A stretch of 64,000 nucleotides of DNA, taken from positions 91,332-155,331 of the forward strand of contig CAZPWS010000003.1 of NCBI GenBank assembly GCA_964590225.1, read 5' to 3'. Of the stretch, positions 24,688 through 34,305 are shown in pieces; position 1 is the stretch's first letter; each line of letters opens with the position of its first letter. The notes under the pieces were generated by a model. The model was not told the origin of the DNA. It saw nothing but the letters and a program-made list of their open reading frames with translations, and ran no database searches. This DNA comes from JAEUSG01 sp964590225. GTDB lineage: Bacteria; Fibrobacterota; OXYB2-FULL-49-7; JAEUSG01. The translations under genes and the position numbers were made by a program.

Positions 24688-27600
24688 ATGTCCATTGTTC
24701 CCTTTGTTCACCTTCACAACCATACCGATTGCAGTTTTCTTGATGGTGCGATCAAAATAAAAGCGCTTGTTAATGCTGCGAGAGAGGCTAAGATGGCCGC
24801 AGTAGCCATTACCGACCACGGCAGCCTTTTTGGACTAATTGAGTTTTACAGGGAGGCGCTCAAAGCGGGAGTTAAGCCTATATTGGGATATGAAGCTTAT
24901 GTTTCACCAGGTAGCCGATTAGACAGGAACTATACCCAAAGCGACAGAAAATATGATCACCTGATACTGCTTGCAAAGAATAACGAAGGGTATCATAATC
25001 TGCTTAAGCTTGGCACAATCGCTTACACAGAAGGATTTTACCACAGACCGCGGATTGATAAAGAGGTACTAAAACGGCACTCGAGCGGTTTGATTTGTCT
25101 TTCGGCATGCATTCAGGGCGAGATTCCTGCGGCTATTATACGAAAAGATGAGGACACAGCCCGAAAAGCACTGGAAGAATTTATTAGCATTTTTGGCAAG
25201 GAAAGATTTTACCTTGAGTTGCAGGATCATGGTATCGACGAGGAAATTATAGCAAACGAAGGGCTTATCCGTCTGTCTCGTGAATACGGCATTGGACTTG
25301 TTGCAACTAACGACTGCCATTATCTTAAGGAAGGTGACCACGAAGCCCACGAGGCTCTTATGTGCATACAGACCGGAAAACACCTCAGCGACACTAACCG
25401 CATGACCTTTTCTACAACACAGCTTTACTTCAAGTCGTTCGAGGAGATGAAAAAAAAATTCCCGGATGTGCCTGACGCACTTGCTAATACGGTAAAGATC
25501 GCCGAAGAATGTAGTGTCGATCTTTCTCTTGATAAAAATCTTTATTGGCCCAAAGCGCCAAAGGAAGAGGGCTTTGCCGATGACGACGAATATCTCAAAC
25601 ATCTGTCTCTAAAAGGTATTGGCCATCGTTTTGCAGGTTCAACAGATGACGAAAAGCAAGAGATAGAGACCTTGGCCGATTATGAACTTTCTGTAATGAA
25701 AAAAATGAAGGTTGCCGGCTATATGTTAATAGTCCGCGACTTTATTGAAGCAGCGCGAGCAATGGGTATCCCTGTAGGACCAGGACGGGGTTCCTGCGTG
25801 GGAAGCATAGTATCGTATCTGATAGGGATTACCGATGTTAATCCGCTTAAACATCAACTGCTGTTTGAGAGATTCTTGAATCCGGAACGGGTATCGATGC
25901 CCGATATTGATATTGATTTTTCGGATAGAGATAGGGCTAAGGTAATTCAGTATGTAATTAACAAATATGGACAATCATGCGTTTGCCAGATAGGTACTCT
26001 TGGGAGCATGAACGCAAAAGCAGTTATTCGGGATGTCGCGCGGGTAATGGAAATACCTTTAAGTGAAGTTAATAGCGTGGCTAAACTAATACCCGATGGC
26101 CCTAAAGTTACCCTGACTAAATCTATTGATGCAAGCGCTGAGTTGAGTTCCTTTTTTGAGCAGTCGGAACTTTACAGAAAGTGGCTTAAGATTTCCATTA
26201 CACTTGAGGGACTAAAAAGGCAGCCAGGCGTTCATGCAGCAGGTGTAATAATAGCGCACGAGGATGTATCAAATTATTCACCGCTTTATACTCAGAAGGA
26301 TTCTTCCCTTCTTGTAACACAATATGACAAAAATAATGTAGAGTCTGTTGGCCTCCTTAAAATGGACTTTTTAGGGCTACGAAACCTCTCTGTTATTCAG
26401 GATGCAATTACGGAAGTAGAAAAAAACCATGGAGTAAAAATATCATTTGATGGAGCCGAACTTAACGATGAGTTAACATATCAACTTTTTTCAAAGGGCG
26501 AAACTGTCGGTGTTTTTCAGTTTGAATCGGGCGGTATGCAGGAGTATCTGCGTAAGCTAAAACCCAACAATATTGAGGATATCATTGCGATGAATGCCTT
26601 GTACAGGCCGGGTCCAATGGAAAACATACCATCCTATATTGAAAGGAAGCATGGCAAGGAAAAGGTTGATTATTATCACGACGATCTTAGCAAGTGCTTG
26701 AAGGATACATATGGCATAATTGTGTATCAGGAACAGGTAATGCAAATAGCCCAGATAATTGGAGGATTTACACTAGGTAAAGCTGATATTTTGCGTCGGG
26801 CAATGGGAAAAAAGAAGGCCGAAGAGATGGCTAAAATGCGTGCAGAATTTTTAGCCGGCGCTAAATCGAAAAAGTACCACGAAGAGCTTGCCAACACTAT
26901 CTTTGACCTTTTGGCTAAATTTGCTGAATATGGGTTTAATAAGTCTCATGCTGCTGCATACTCCTACGTGGCATACCAGACTGCTTACCTGAAGGCGCAT
27001 TATCCTGCCGAATTTATGGCCGCAAACCTCACCTCGGAACTTGATAATACCGATAGGGTCGTTGTGCTCATGAACGATTGCCGCAGGCTGAATTTACAGG
27101 TTGTTCCACCGGATATAAATCGCAGCTATGTAAATTTCAGAGCGACAAAGGATGGAATACTTTTTGGTCTTGGCGCCATTAAAGGGGTGGGGGTGGGAGC
27201 TGTAGAGCACATAATTGCCGAACGGGAAAAAAAAGGGGCATTTTATTCGATATTCAATTTTTGTAAACGGGTTGATATGCATGTGGTTAACAAGCGTGTT
27301 TTGGAGGCTCTTATTGTTGCAGGAGCCTTTGACAAACTTAAAGGAAACAGAGGACAGCTTCTCGCGGCTATACCAACTGCGCTCGATTTTGGTTCCTCTT
27401 TCCAAAAAGATAGAGATGCCGGTCAGGTGTCAATGTTTGGCAGTGGAGATGAAGGTGGGGCGCTTGAGTTGCCGGAACCTCAGCTTCCTGATGCCGATCC
27501 CATTTCATATTCAGATCTACTTAAACGGGAAAAAGAGACGCTTGGTTTTTACATGACAGGCCACCCCTTAAAAGATTACGAGGACGAAATAAAGAGTTTC

Positions 27601-28155
27601 TCAACCCTGCACCTTGATACAGAAGGAATCAAGTTGCATTCCCACGATGAAAAAGGGGTTGTAGGCGGAATTGTTGTTGGTGTAAGGCGGCATATCGATA
27701 AAAAGGGTAACCCAATGGTCTTTTTCCAGATGGAAGGCTTCCATGGCCGGACGGAAGTAATTGTATTCTCTGCGGTTTACGCTACGGTTTCGCACCTTAT
27801 AGTTGAAGATAGTGCGATTATGGTAAGCGGTAAGCTCGATAAGTCAAACGAAAATCTCCCTAAAATAATAGCGGATAAGGTTATTTCGGCGCGTGAAGCC
27901 CGCGAAAAACTGACTCGGTCTGTTCATGTTAGGGTGGAAACACTTGGTTTGGAACAGGCGCAGCTTGACAACTTGAAGAAATTATGCGCCGACCATTCTG
28001 GCCCCTGTTCGCTTATACTGCACATGGTAGCCCAAAATGGCGATGACCATACCATAAGAGCGGGCAAAATAAAGGTTTCTCACTCGTCGGAATTTATCTT
28101 GCGTGTAAGAGATATTGTGGGACACGACAATGTTTGGCTCGGCAGAAATTATTAG
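24688..28155 (+). CDS. dnaE: DNA polymerase III subunit alpha
   Basis: This is the replicative C-family polymerase (1155 residues). The N-terminal PHP domain shows HLHNHTDCSFLDG and AITDHGSLFG. The palm contains VGPGRGSCVGSIVSYLIGITD and the catalytic aspartates in MPDIDIDFSDRDR. The finger region has YRPGPMENIPSYIERK, YGIIVYQEQVMQIAQI and GFNKSHAAAYSYVAYQTAYLK. An HhH region follows (LFGLGAIKGVGVGAVEHII), then the OB domain (VVGGIVVGVRRHIDKKG). The dinB-like error-prone DnaE2 group usually has a degraded PHP; here PHP His/Asp residues look intact. GGGAG overlapping the previous stop serves the ATG. Confidence 0.97.
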   Translation: MSIVPFVHLHNHTDCSFLDGAIKIKALVNAAREAKMAAVAITDHGSLFGLIEFYREALKAGVKPILGYEAYVSPGSRLDRNYTQSDRKYDHLILLAKNNEGYHNLLKLGTIAYTEGFYHRPRIDKEVLKRHSSGLICLSACIQGEIPAAIIRKDEDTARKALEEFISIFGKERFYLELQDHGIDEEIIANEGLIRLSREYGIGLVATNDCHYLKEGDHEAHEALMCIQTGKHLSDTNRMTFSTTQLYFKSFEEMKKKFPDVPDALANTVKIAEECSVDLSLDKNLYWPKAPKEEGFADDDEYLKHLSLKGIGHRFAGSTDDEKQEIETLADYELSVMKKMKVAGYMLIVRDFIEAARAMGIPVGPGRGSCVGSIVSYLIGITDVNPLKHQLLFERFLNPERVSMPDIDIDFSDRDRAKVIQYVINKYGQSCVCQIGTLGSMNAKAVIRDVARVMEIPLSEVNSVAKLIPDGPKVTLTKSIDASAELSSFFEQSELYRKWLKISITLEGLKRQPGVHAAGVIIAHEDVSNYSPLYTQKDSSLLVTQYDKNNVESVGLLKMDFLGLRNLSVIQDAITEVEKNHGVKISFDGAELNDELTYQLFSKGETVGVFQFESGGMQEYLRKLKPNNIEDIIAMNALYRPGPMENIPSYIERKHGKEKVDYYHDDLSKCLKDTYGIIVYQEQVMQIAQIIGGFTLGKADILRRAMGKKKAEEMAKMRAEFLAGAKSKKYHEELANTIFDLLAKFAEYGFNKSHAAAYSYVAYQTAYLKAHYPAEFMAANLTSELDNTDRVVVLMNDCRRLNLQVVPPDINRSYVNFRATKDGILFGLGAIKGVGVGAVEHIIAEREKKGAFYSIFNFCKRVDMHVVNKRVLEALIVAGAFDKLKGNRGQLLAAIPTALDFGSSFQKDRDAGQVSMFGSGDEGGALELPEPQLPDADPISYSDLLKREKETLGFYMTGHPLKDYEDEIKSFSTLHLDTEGIKLHSHDEKGVVGGIVVGVRRHIDKKGNPMVFFQMEGFHGRTEVIVFSAVYATVSHLIVEDSAIMVSGKLDKSNENLPKIIADKVISAREAREKLTRSVHVRVETLGLEQAQLDNLKKLCADHSGPCSLILHMVAQNGDDHTIRAGKIKVSHSSEFILRVRDIVGHDNVWLGRNY

Positions 28156-28158
28156 GCT

Positions 28159-29226
28159 CTATTGCCTGAATAATTCCTGCCCTTCGGGTGGACTTTTATA
28201 TCCAAACAGTTGCCTGATAGTTCGCCTCATATGTCTAATAAACAATTTCACTGACGGGCAATTTCCATTTACTTCATGCATTGGTGGTTTTATAATATCA
28301 ATATGGGGAAAAACTGTTCGAAACAATTTAAATATTGGTCGCTTTACTGTTACTAATACCGCCCAATAAGCGTCGTTTGGAGCCTTGGCCTTAAGTGCCG
28401 CCTTTTTTATCGATTTTTGCACTTTTGCAGTAATTGCGGGAAGAGGGATAAGCGATAGCGGCGAAAAACCGTATCTGTTTTCCATGCGTATATGACAAAA
28501 ATGGAGTAGAAAGGCGGCGTCGGTAAATTGAACAATATTCTGCCAGTTAGAAAGATTTATTTTTGCGACAAGCTGATACAGATCAGCAAACGGAACCACT
28601 CTACTCATATCGTCAAACGCTTGAAGGCATGAGATAATTATGTAGTCCTCATTTGTCAGGTATGGTGTAGCCATCTTTTTTATCAAACCGTAGCGTTCTA
28701 ATCCAAAAAAGAGCTCATATTTGTAAGAAACAAGACGGGTGTGAATTTCGTAATAAAAAGGTTTTTTAAAATATTGCAGATGATAATGGTTTCCCCAGCA
28801 TGGTTTGTATTGGTTTTGGACAAGTAACTTATGTATTAACTCGGCTTGGTCCTTTTCTATCATAATATCGATGTCTGCTTGGGGGCGCAAGTCAGGATAG
28901 GGGTGGACTTCCGCGAGAACGGCCCCTTTGTATGGAAAGAGAGATATCCCATTTTGTTGAGCAATGTAGAAAATGTGCTTCTCCGCTTCACGAATTAGCA
29001 CATTCCGTGCTACTGTTTGATATATGATGGTGCGCAGGTTTTCTGAAAGTTCAATTTTGCCATAATCAGCCAGCAGCTGGCATATTATTGGTACTAAGGG
29101 ATGCCGTTTGTTTCGTTGGTCAGATAAATATGATAGAGCCGTATTTGTATCAAAGTTTAAATGCGCCGATTCTGTCACAATTGACAGTATAAATGCATTG
29201 TAATCTGGACGAATGACCATTGACAT
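28159..29226 (-). CDS. Nucleotidyltransferase-family protein (PF14907-like)
   Basis: This protein resembles the uncharacterised nucleotidyltransferase family PF14907 found with polysaccharide and peptide-modification genes. The region YIAQQNGISLFPYKGAVLAE, then HPYPDLRPQADIDIMIEKDQ with the D-x-D-x metal site, then YEIHTRLV is the usual core (PYKG...RxxxDID). The C-terminal part is helical. The substrate is unknown. Its stop is 3 bp from the convergent dnaE stop, and it is divergent from the HD-GYP gene across 56 bp. Confidence 0.7.
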   Translation of the reverse strand: MSMVIRPDYNAFILSIVTESAHLNFDTNTALSYLSDQRNKRHPLVPIICQLLADYGKIELSENLRTIIYQTVARNVLIREAEKHIFYIAQQNGISLFPYKGAVLAEVHPYPDLRPQADIDIMIEKDQAELIHKLLVQNQYKPCWGNHYHLQYFKKPFYYEIHTRLVSYKYELFFGLERYGLIKKMATPYLTNEDYIIISCLQAFDDMSRVVPFADLYQLVAKINLSNWQNIVQFTDAAFLLHFCHIRMENRYGFSPLSLIPLPAITAKVQKSIKKAALKAKAPNDAYWAVLVTVKRPIFKLFRTVFPHIDIIKPPMHEVNGNCPSVKLFIRHMRRTIRQLFGYKSPPEGQELFRQ

Positions 29227-29282
29227 AAATTCTAATATACAAATAGAGCGTTAATCAATTTAAGAAATTATCTTTCAATAGT

Positions 29283-30506
29283 ATGCCAGTAAATGATAAG
29301 GACAATAAGGAAAGGTTAAGAATTCCTGTTTCAATGCTGAAAGTTGGAATGTTTGTTGAGGATGTCTTCAGCGAAAAGGGTGTTCTTTTGCTTTCTGAAG
29401 GTAAGGCAATAAGCTCTAATCAACAGATCGAAAAGCTGATGAGTAGGGGGGTGTCTCAGGTTGTTGTAAACAGAGAAAAAAGTTCTGTAAAACCAGTATT
29501 GCCATCAGATAGCGCCTCTTCTGCAAATATCGTCGATCGGTCAAGCAGGGAAGTAGCCTATTATACCGAGTTACCAAAAGCAAAAGAGGTTCACGAGACC
29601 ACTTTTGAATGTGCACGAAAAATTTTATCTTCAATCAGGAACCGAAACGAATTTAGCGTTCGTTCTGTCAATGATGCTGCAATAAGCATAGCCGAAAGTG
29701 TCACAAGAAATCCTGATGCGCTTGTTAGCCTTACCCAAATCAAAGGTTATGACGAATATACTTATGTTCATTCAGTAAATGTTGGCATTCTAATGACGGC
29801 ACTTGCACAGGAATTTGGCTATAAGGGCGATGTGCTTGTTGAGTTTAGCGTTGGCGGGCTTCTTCATGACATAGGTAAAATGTTGGTGCCCGACTCTATT
29901 CTTAATAAACCGGGCAAACTTACAGACGCAGAATTCTCGGTTATGAAACGGCATCCCGAATTTGGGCTTGAACTTTTATCAACGAAAGTTATTCACGACA
30001 TATCACGGAAGGCAGTGGGTCAGCACCACGAAAGGCTAAATGGCAACGGTTATCCGCTTGGTGTGGCTGGCAGCCGGATACATGAGGCAGGACTTATTTG
30101 CGCTGTTGCAGATGTATTCGATGCACTAACTTCCGACAGAGTATATAAAGAAGCATGGACACCACAAAAGGCTCTTGCAACCATTTTTCAAGGCTGTGAT
30201 TCCGACTTTTCGCGGAAATATGTTGAGAAATTCACTCGCAATATGGGAATATATCCGGTTGGCAGTTTTGTTAAGCTTAATTCAGGTGAGCTTGCGGTTG
30301 TTGTTCGTACCGATCCCGGCAAACTGCTTTCTCCCTCAATTTTAATACTTGTAAATGAAAATGGTGTAAAACTTGAATCGCCTATATCCTTTGATCTTGC
30401 CGGTCAAGCCGGTAGGCAGGAAGGTGAGGAGAAAAAAATAGTTATGTCTCTTTCGCCTAAGCCTTATGGTATTGCTGTTGCAGATTATATAGGAAAACAC
30501 CCATGA
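29283..30506 (+). CDS. HD-GYP domain protein with DUF3391-like N-terminus
   Basis: This is a probable cyclic-di-nucleotide phosphodiesterase. The N-terminal about 70 residues (RIPVSMLKVGMFVEDV, then GVLLLSEGKAIS) form the DUF3391-type cap. The HD-GYP domain has HSVNVGILMTALAQEFG, GGLLHDIGKMLVPDSILNKP, VMKRHPEFGLELL, GQHHERLNGNGYP (a variant of HHExxDGxGYP) and ICAVADVFDALTSDRVYKEA. Metal-ligand His/Asp residues are retained. A beta-rich C-terminal extension (SFVKLNSGELAVVV) follows. It overlaps the small zinc-ribbon gene by 4 bp. Confidence 0.88.
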   Translation: MPVNDKDNKERLRIPVSMLKVGMFVEDVFSEKGVLLLSEGKAISSNQQIEKLMSRGVSQVVVNREKSSVKPVLPSDSASSANIVDRSSREVAYYTELPKAKEVHETTFECARKILSSIRNRNEFSVRSVNDAAISIAESVTRNPDALVSLTQIKGYDEYTYVHSVNVGILMTALAQEFGYKGDVLVEFSVGGLLHDIGKMLVPDSILNKPGKLTDAEFSVMKRHPEFGLELLSTKVIHDISRKAVGQHHERLNGNGYPLGVAGSRIHEAGLICAVADVFDALTSDRVYKEAWTPQKALATIFQGCDSDFSRKYVEKFTRNMGIYPVGSFVKLNSGELAVVVRTDPGKLLSPSILILVNENGVKLESPISFDLAGQAGRQEGEEKKIVMSLSPKPYGIAVADYIGKHP

Positions 30507-30889
30507 AAATATTTGATAAAATTAAAGCTCTTTTTTCTTTCCGTAAGCCTTTTTTTTATTGTCCGTCGTGTGGGGCATATTCCGAAAAAAATGGAGATTG
30601 TACCGATTGCATGGTTCCTATGTTGCCTTTACAAAAATCTAATGCCAAGCCTGAATATATAAAGATGGTGCCTATATATAAGCCGACTGGATTTGCGCAA
30701 CTCGCTGTTGCAAAGTCCATATTAGAAGAAGCAGGTATTGCATATTTTGTTAAGAATGAAGCCTCACAGAATCTATTTGGAGTTGGCCTGTCTGGTATAG
30801 GTTTTAATATTGCGGCAGGAGAAATGGTTATACAAGTTGACGAAAAACGGGCAGAGGAGGCGCTTCTGTTGCTACAGCAACTTGAATAG
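30503..30889 (+). CDS. Small zinc-ribbon and DUF2007-like protein
   Basis: The 128-residue protein opens with a zinc-ribbon-like pair, CPSCGAYSEKNGDCTDC. The second half (VPIYKPTGFAQLAVAKSILE, EEAGIAYFVKNEASQ, VIQVDEKRAEEALLLLQQL) is the fold seen in the putative prokaryotic signal-transducing DUF2007 domain. Translation is coupled to the HD-GYP gene (ATGA overlap), so the two products probably act in the same signalling pathway. The ligand is unknown. Confidence 0.7.
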   Translation: MKIFDKIKALFSFRKPFFYCPSCGAYSEKNGDCTDCMVPMLPLQKSNAKPEYIKMVPIYKPTGFAQLAVAKSILEEAGIAYFVKNEASQNLFGVGLSGIGFNIAAGEMVIQVDEKRAEEALLLLQQLE

Positions 30890-30901
30890 GCTCTTTATCA
30901 G

Positions 30902-32926
30902 TTATTTTAGGTTGTTTCTGTACTCTCCTGGTGTGCACCCGACAATTTTTTTGAATGTTTTTATAAAGTAATTGATATTGTCGTAACCAAGATAAAAACC
31001 GATCTGCGATATGTTTTTCTCTGTCGTGGCAAGTAGTTGTTTTGCCTTTTCAATTTTAAGTCGGTTAACAAATTCTGGGAAAAGCTTTATGTTGTATTCC
31101 TTGAGCATTCTTCTGAAATAATTTTCGGTTAGCCCAAGTGCCTTTATGGCGCTTTGTGTAGTGATTTTTTCGGTTATATGCGATTCGATATATGAAGTGA
31201 GTTGATTGTCGATTACTGGTTTGCTTATTTCTAAATCTCTATAAATTTTGCGTTTTACAATAAAGATAATAGCGATTATTGCTAAAATTGAAGCCAATGT
31301 GATAAAAACAATTTTGGGGCGCAAACTACCGATTTTATTTTCAACAACTATCTTGGCCGTAGTTAAGTTAGATGTCTGACCATTATAGTCGTTTTTTTTA
31401 TATAGATTAAAGACGGCAGCGATAAACCAATTACCCAGAGTTGCCTCTTTAAGAAGCTTGAATCTGATAATTATTTCGTTATTTACAGTGTCTATTTTTG
31501 GAAGACCTTCTTGCAGCGAAGTGTAGAGGCCGTTGAAGTTATTCAATGAAATTTTGGTTGATTTTGACGAACCAACATTAACTTTTTCAAATACTGCAAT
31601 CTCTTCTTGTGTTAAAAGGGTTTTGCTCGATATGTTGAATACATAGTTCTTGTCGGGTAGAAAAACGCCACCTTTATTTGTAATATTTCCCTCTGTGTAG
31701 CTTTCGTGATGGAGCCAGGCAATTAGATAACCGGTAAACCCCCCTTTCGATGTTGCTGGAATACTATTGGTAAAGGGAATGTGTAAATCATACCATTGTT
31801 CATGGCCAATGTGTGAAATGGGGGATTTATGCCCCTTCATGGTAACAAAGGGAACCCCAATCCTTATAGGTAGCTCTCTTTGAATATTGACTGTAAACTC
31901 ACTTATATCGCTATAGTCACTCCAATTGTTGAATTTGTTTTTAATGGCTGTCTTATAGAAATATTTCCCAGAATCAAGTTCAAACGGTAATGTGAAATTG
32001 TTTATTTGGCGTGGGTCCAATATCGTAATGTCATATATAGGACGATAAACATTGGATTGATTATGAAGAATAAATCTTGCCGATTTTATGTCCGTCAAAA
32101 AATATTTGTCAATTTCTGTTGAGCATCCTACTGTTGCGACGAAACCATTGATCAAAGCCCGTTTTGCTATGGGGCGGATTGGCTTGGGAAATAGGCGAGA
32201 GGTTGAAAAAACGATATCATCGAAATCGATTTTTATCTCTCCGTAGTGCCATGAGCCATAATCTGCCCATATTTTGCTACCAATAAAACTTTTTTTGTAC
32301 GGGTATCTGCAGCCTGTTCTCCACATTTCTTTACCGTCTAAATAAAATGTTAACCCAATACTATCTTTTCCAATGAATTTCACCTGTTTTTCAATGCAAT
32401 AGGCTCTTTGGGTAATAATGGGTGTATCGAACAAAAGGTTTTTGGCAGAATCAGCTGTTGGTCTCAAACGACATTGGAGCTTGAAGATGTTACTCTTTTC
32501 CGTAGTAAACCATATGGTCTCAATTGTGGATGCCGGTTGATCGCTTTGAAGCTTTTCGAAGAAATTGAGACTCAATATTGGCATAAAAAAGATAGAGTGA
32601 AGTTTTTTTTCTGAATTTCTGTCAACCCTTATATAATATCTTAGCCAGAATTCTGTTAGGAAGGGCATTTCTGAAAAAAGTGTTGCTGTCCCTTCTATTT
32701 CTTTAGATAGCGAGAGGCCGTACTCTCCATTTATTGCAGCCTCTTTAGAAAAGATTTTCAAAGAGTCTTTTGGTTGCGAGAGGAGAGCTTCCCAATGATA
32801 AATTTCAGTTGATGTGTCACTGTAAAAAAATACAGGTGTCTTTTTCTCAATCGCCCCAGCATTTATTATTGAAATGCCCAGAATCAAAAAAAAAAGATAT
32901 TTATTGATGCCATTTTTACAGATCAT
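30902..32926 (-). CDS. Membrane-spanning AraC-family regulator with lectin-like ectodomain
   Basis: This is a one-component transmembrane transcription regulator. From ATG 32926 the protein has a signal anchor (KYLFFLILGISIINAGA), then about 500 exported residues. The first part ends in LTFYLDGKEMWRTG and GEIKIDFDDIVFSTSRLF, typical of concanavalin/LamG-like beta-sandwiches. An Fn3-like segment (LDSGKYFYKTAIKNKFNNWS) and a further beta-rich region follow. One membrane helix comes next, then a cytoplasmic AraC HTH: LTENYFRRMLKEYN and NISQIGFYLGYDNINYFIKT ending KIVGCTPGEYR. ATG 33001 is an alternative start. It is divergent from the polysaccharide genes it probably activates. Confidence 0.85.
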   Translation of the reverse strand: MICKNGINKYLFFLILGISIINAGAIEKKTPVFFYSDTSTEIYHWEALLSQPKDSLKIFSKEAAINGEYGLSLSKEIEGTATLFSEMPFLTEFWLRYYIRVDRNSEKKLHSIFFMPILSLNFFEKLQSDQPASTIETIWFTTEKSNIFKLQCRLRPTADSAKNLLFDTPIITQRAYCIEKQVKFIGKDSIGLTFYLDGKEMWRTGCRYPYKKSFIGSKIWADYGSWHYGEIKIDFDDIVFSTSRLFPKPIRPIAKRALINGFVATVGCSTEIDKYFLTDIKSARFILHNQSNVYRPIYDITILDPRQINNFTLPFELDSGKYFYKTAIKNKFNNWSDYSDISEFTVNIQRELPIRIGVPFVTMKGHKSPISHIGHEQWYDLHIPFTNSIPATSKGGFTGYLIAWLHHESYTEGNITNKGGVFLPDKNYVFNISSKTLLTQEEIAVFEKVNVGSSKSTKISLNNFNGLYTSLQEGLPKIDTVNNEIIIRFKLLKEATLGNWFIAAVFNLYKKNDYNGQTSNLTTAKIVVENKIGSLRPKIVFITLASILAIIAIIFIVKRKIYRDLEISKPVIDNQLTSYIESHITEKITTQSAIKALGLTENYFRRMLKEYNIKLFPEFVNRLKIEKAKQLLATTEKNISQIGFYLGYDNINYFIKTFKKIVGCTPGEYRNNLK

Positions 32927-33026
32927 AGTGAACAGCCTTAATTTACTGAAAAATACTATTGAATTCCTAAAGAGTGCTATTAAAAAGGCAAAGAGTAGCA
33001 TGCTTCTTAACGAAGATTTCTACCAC

Positions 33027-33050
33027 ATATAGGGTAAAAATGCATATAAT
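33027..33050 (+). promoter_or_regulatory. Candidate operator and -10 before the first secreted gene
   Basis: ATATAGGGTAAAA (33027-33039) matches 12 of 13 bases of a motif upstream of the sigma-54 promoter at 47929-47941. A TATAAT -10 follows at 33045-33050, but no good -35 is present, as expected of an activator-dependent promoter. The downstream gene starts at 33084 behind GGAGGG. Confidence 0.4.
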
Positions 33051-33083
33051 ATGAATTAAACAATTCAAAATTGGAGGGAGCGC

Positions 33084-34286
33084 ATGAATAAAAGATTAAG
33101 ATGGTTTATTTTGGTTTTTTTGCTGGTTGGAGCAGTTCAGTCTGCTGAGAGGTTTATCCCAGAGCCTTTTACTAATGGTTGGAGTAGTTCAGCATGGGGT
33201 CCGGCTATTCAGGCAAACGGAGGGAGTGGGGTTTGCTTATGTAGTGATCGAGAGGGAAATATCTATCTGGGTGGTTCAAAGAGCTACCAGTATATTGATA
33301 TCATCACTACTGACGGAATGAGATACCATATTGCTGGAACGGGCGAGAATGGTTTTAGGGACGGTTTGGCTAAATATGCAATGTTTAAGATGGGCATCAG
33401 AGGAGGGGAGTACGGCGATGCGTTTAGTATCGGTTGCCATTCAGATGGGAGTGTCTTTATAGGCGATAACGGTAACGCACGGGTGCGGAGGCTATATAAG
33501 AACGGTGAAGACAACGAGTGGTATGTGGAGACATGGGCAGGTGGTGGATCTATGTCAACTTCGTCAATAGCCATTGGTCAGACCGTTTCCGCTAAAGCTA
33601 TCGCTCTGCCAGGCTCATTTCAGATTGCTGTTAACAAACATGGGGTTGTGTTTGTTGTGAGTCCTTGGGGTGGGAATTATATGATAAGCGCGACTGGAGA
33701 TTCGATAACCAGATTATCTGTATTTCCTGTGGCCGCTGGCTCACCGCTAAATAACAATTACCCTGGTGCGCTGCAAAGGGGGGCATCGGATACTGTTGGT
33801 AATGTTTATTTTGGTGCACGCACGCCAGATAGGGTTTGGAAAATTGATTCCACTGGCACAATAAGCCATATAGGCATAAATCCGGATTTGAGAAGCGTTA
33901 GGCCGCCTGATGGCCCGCCACTTGCAATATATTTTGATACTCAGACAAGTCTTGCTGCCTCGCCAGACGGCAGTTGTGTTTATGTTTGTGGCGGAGATGA
34001 ATATCGAATTGTCAGAATTCCAACTGACCTGACAACTTATACTTCACAACTAGCGAGAAATGGCTTCTTTTTCTCAAGTACAGAAGCCACGAAGGGGTGG
34101 GGGCAGTATAATACTTTCCAAACAAATGGTAGTGGGACGACTAATCTTACTGTTTGTCATGTTGCGGGTAATGATATTAATGGGAATTTTTATGGCTGGG
34201 TGTATAGCTGGAATGGGAACGGTATGGTAATAGATGGTAAAACGCCTCAATCAGCGCGGTTTAGACTTCGCAGAGTAGTGGAGTAA
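33084..34286 (+). CDS. Secreted NHL-repeat-like beta-propeller protein
   Basis: A signal peptide (MNKRLRWFILVFLLVGAVQSA) is followed by repeated strands such as VCLCSDREGNIYLGG, IGCHSDGSVFIGDNGNARVR, GDSITRLSVFPVAAG and GNVYFGARTPDRVWKIDSTG. These resemble NHL or SBBP-type beta-propeller blades. There is no C-terminal sorting domain, unlike its neighbours. The role is probably extracellular binding of sugar or protein, inferred from fold and context. It starts the plus-strand run of polysaccharide genes and lies 19 bp before the next gene. Confidence 0.6.
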   Translation: MNKRLRWFILVFLLVGAVQSAERFIPEPFTNGWSSSAWGPAIQANGGSGVCLCSDREGNIYLGGSKSYQYIDIITTDGMRYHIAGTGENGFRDGLAKYAMFKMGIRGGEYGDAFSIGCHSDGSVFIGDNGNARVRRLYKNGEDNEWYVETWAGGGSMSTSSIAIGQTVSAKAIALPGSFQIAVNKHGVVFVVSPWGGNYMISATGDSITRLSVFPVAAGSPLNNNYPGALQRGASDTVGNVYFGARTPDRVWKIDSTGTISHIGINPDLRSVRPPDGPPLAIYFDTQTSLAASPDGSCVYVCGGDEYRIVRIPTDLTTYTSQLARNGFFFSSTEATKGWGQYNTFQTNGSGTTNLTVCHVAGNDINGNFYGWVYSWNGNGMVIDGKTPQSARFRLRRVVE

Positions 34287-34305
34287 AAAAATGGGAGCAA
34301 AAAAA

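Noticed and set aside
25069..25602. 177-codon minus-strand open frame in dnaE
   Set aside because: It is antisense to the conserved polymerase PHP/palm region and shows no protein-family features.
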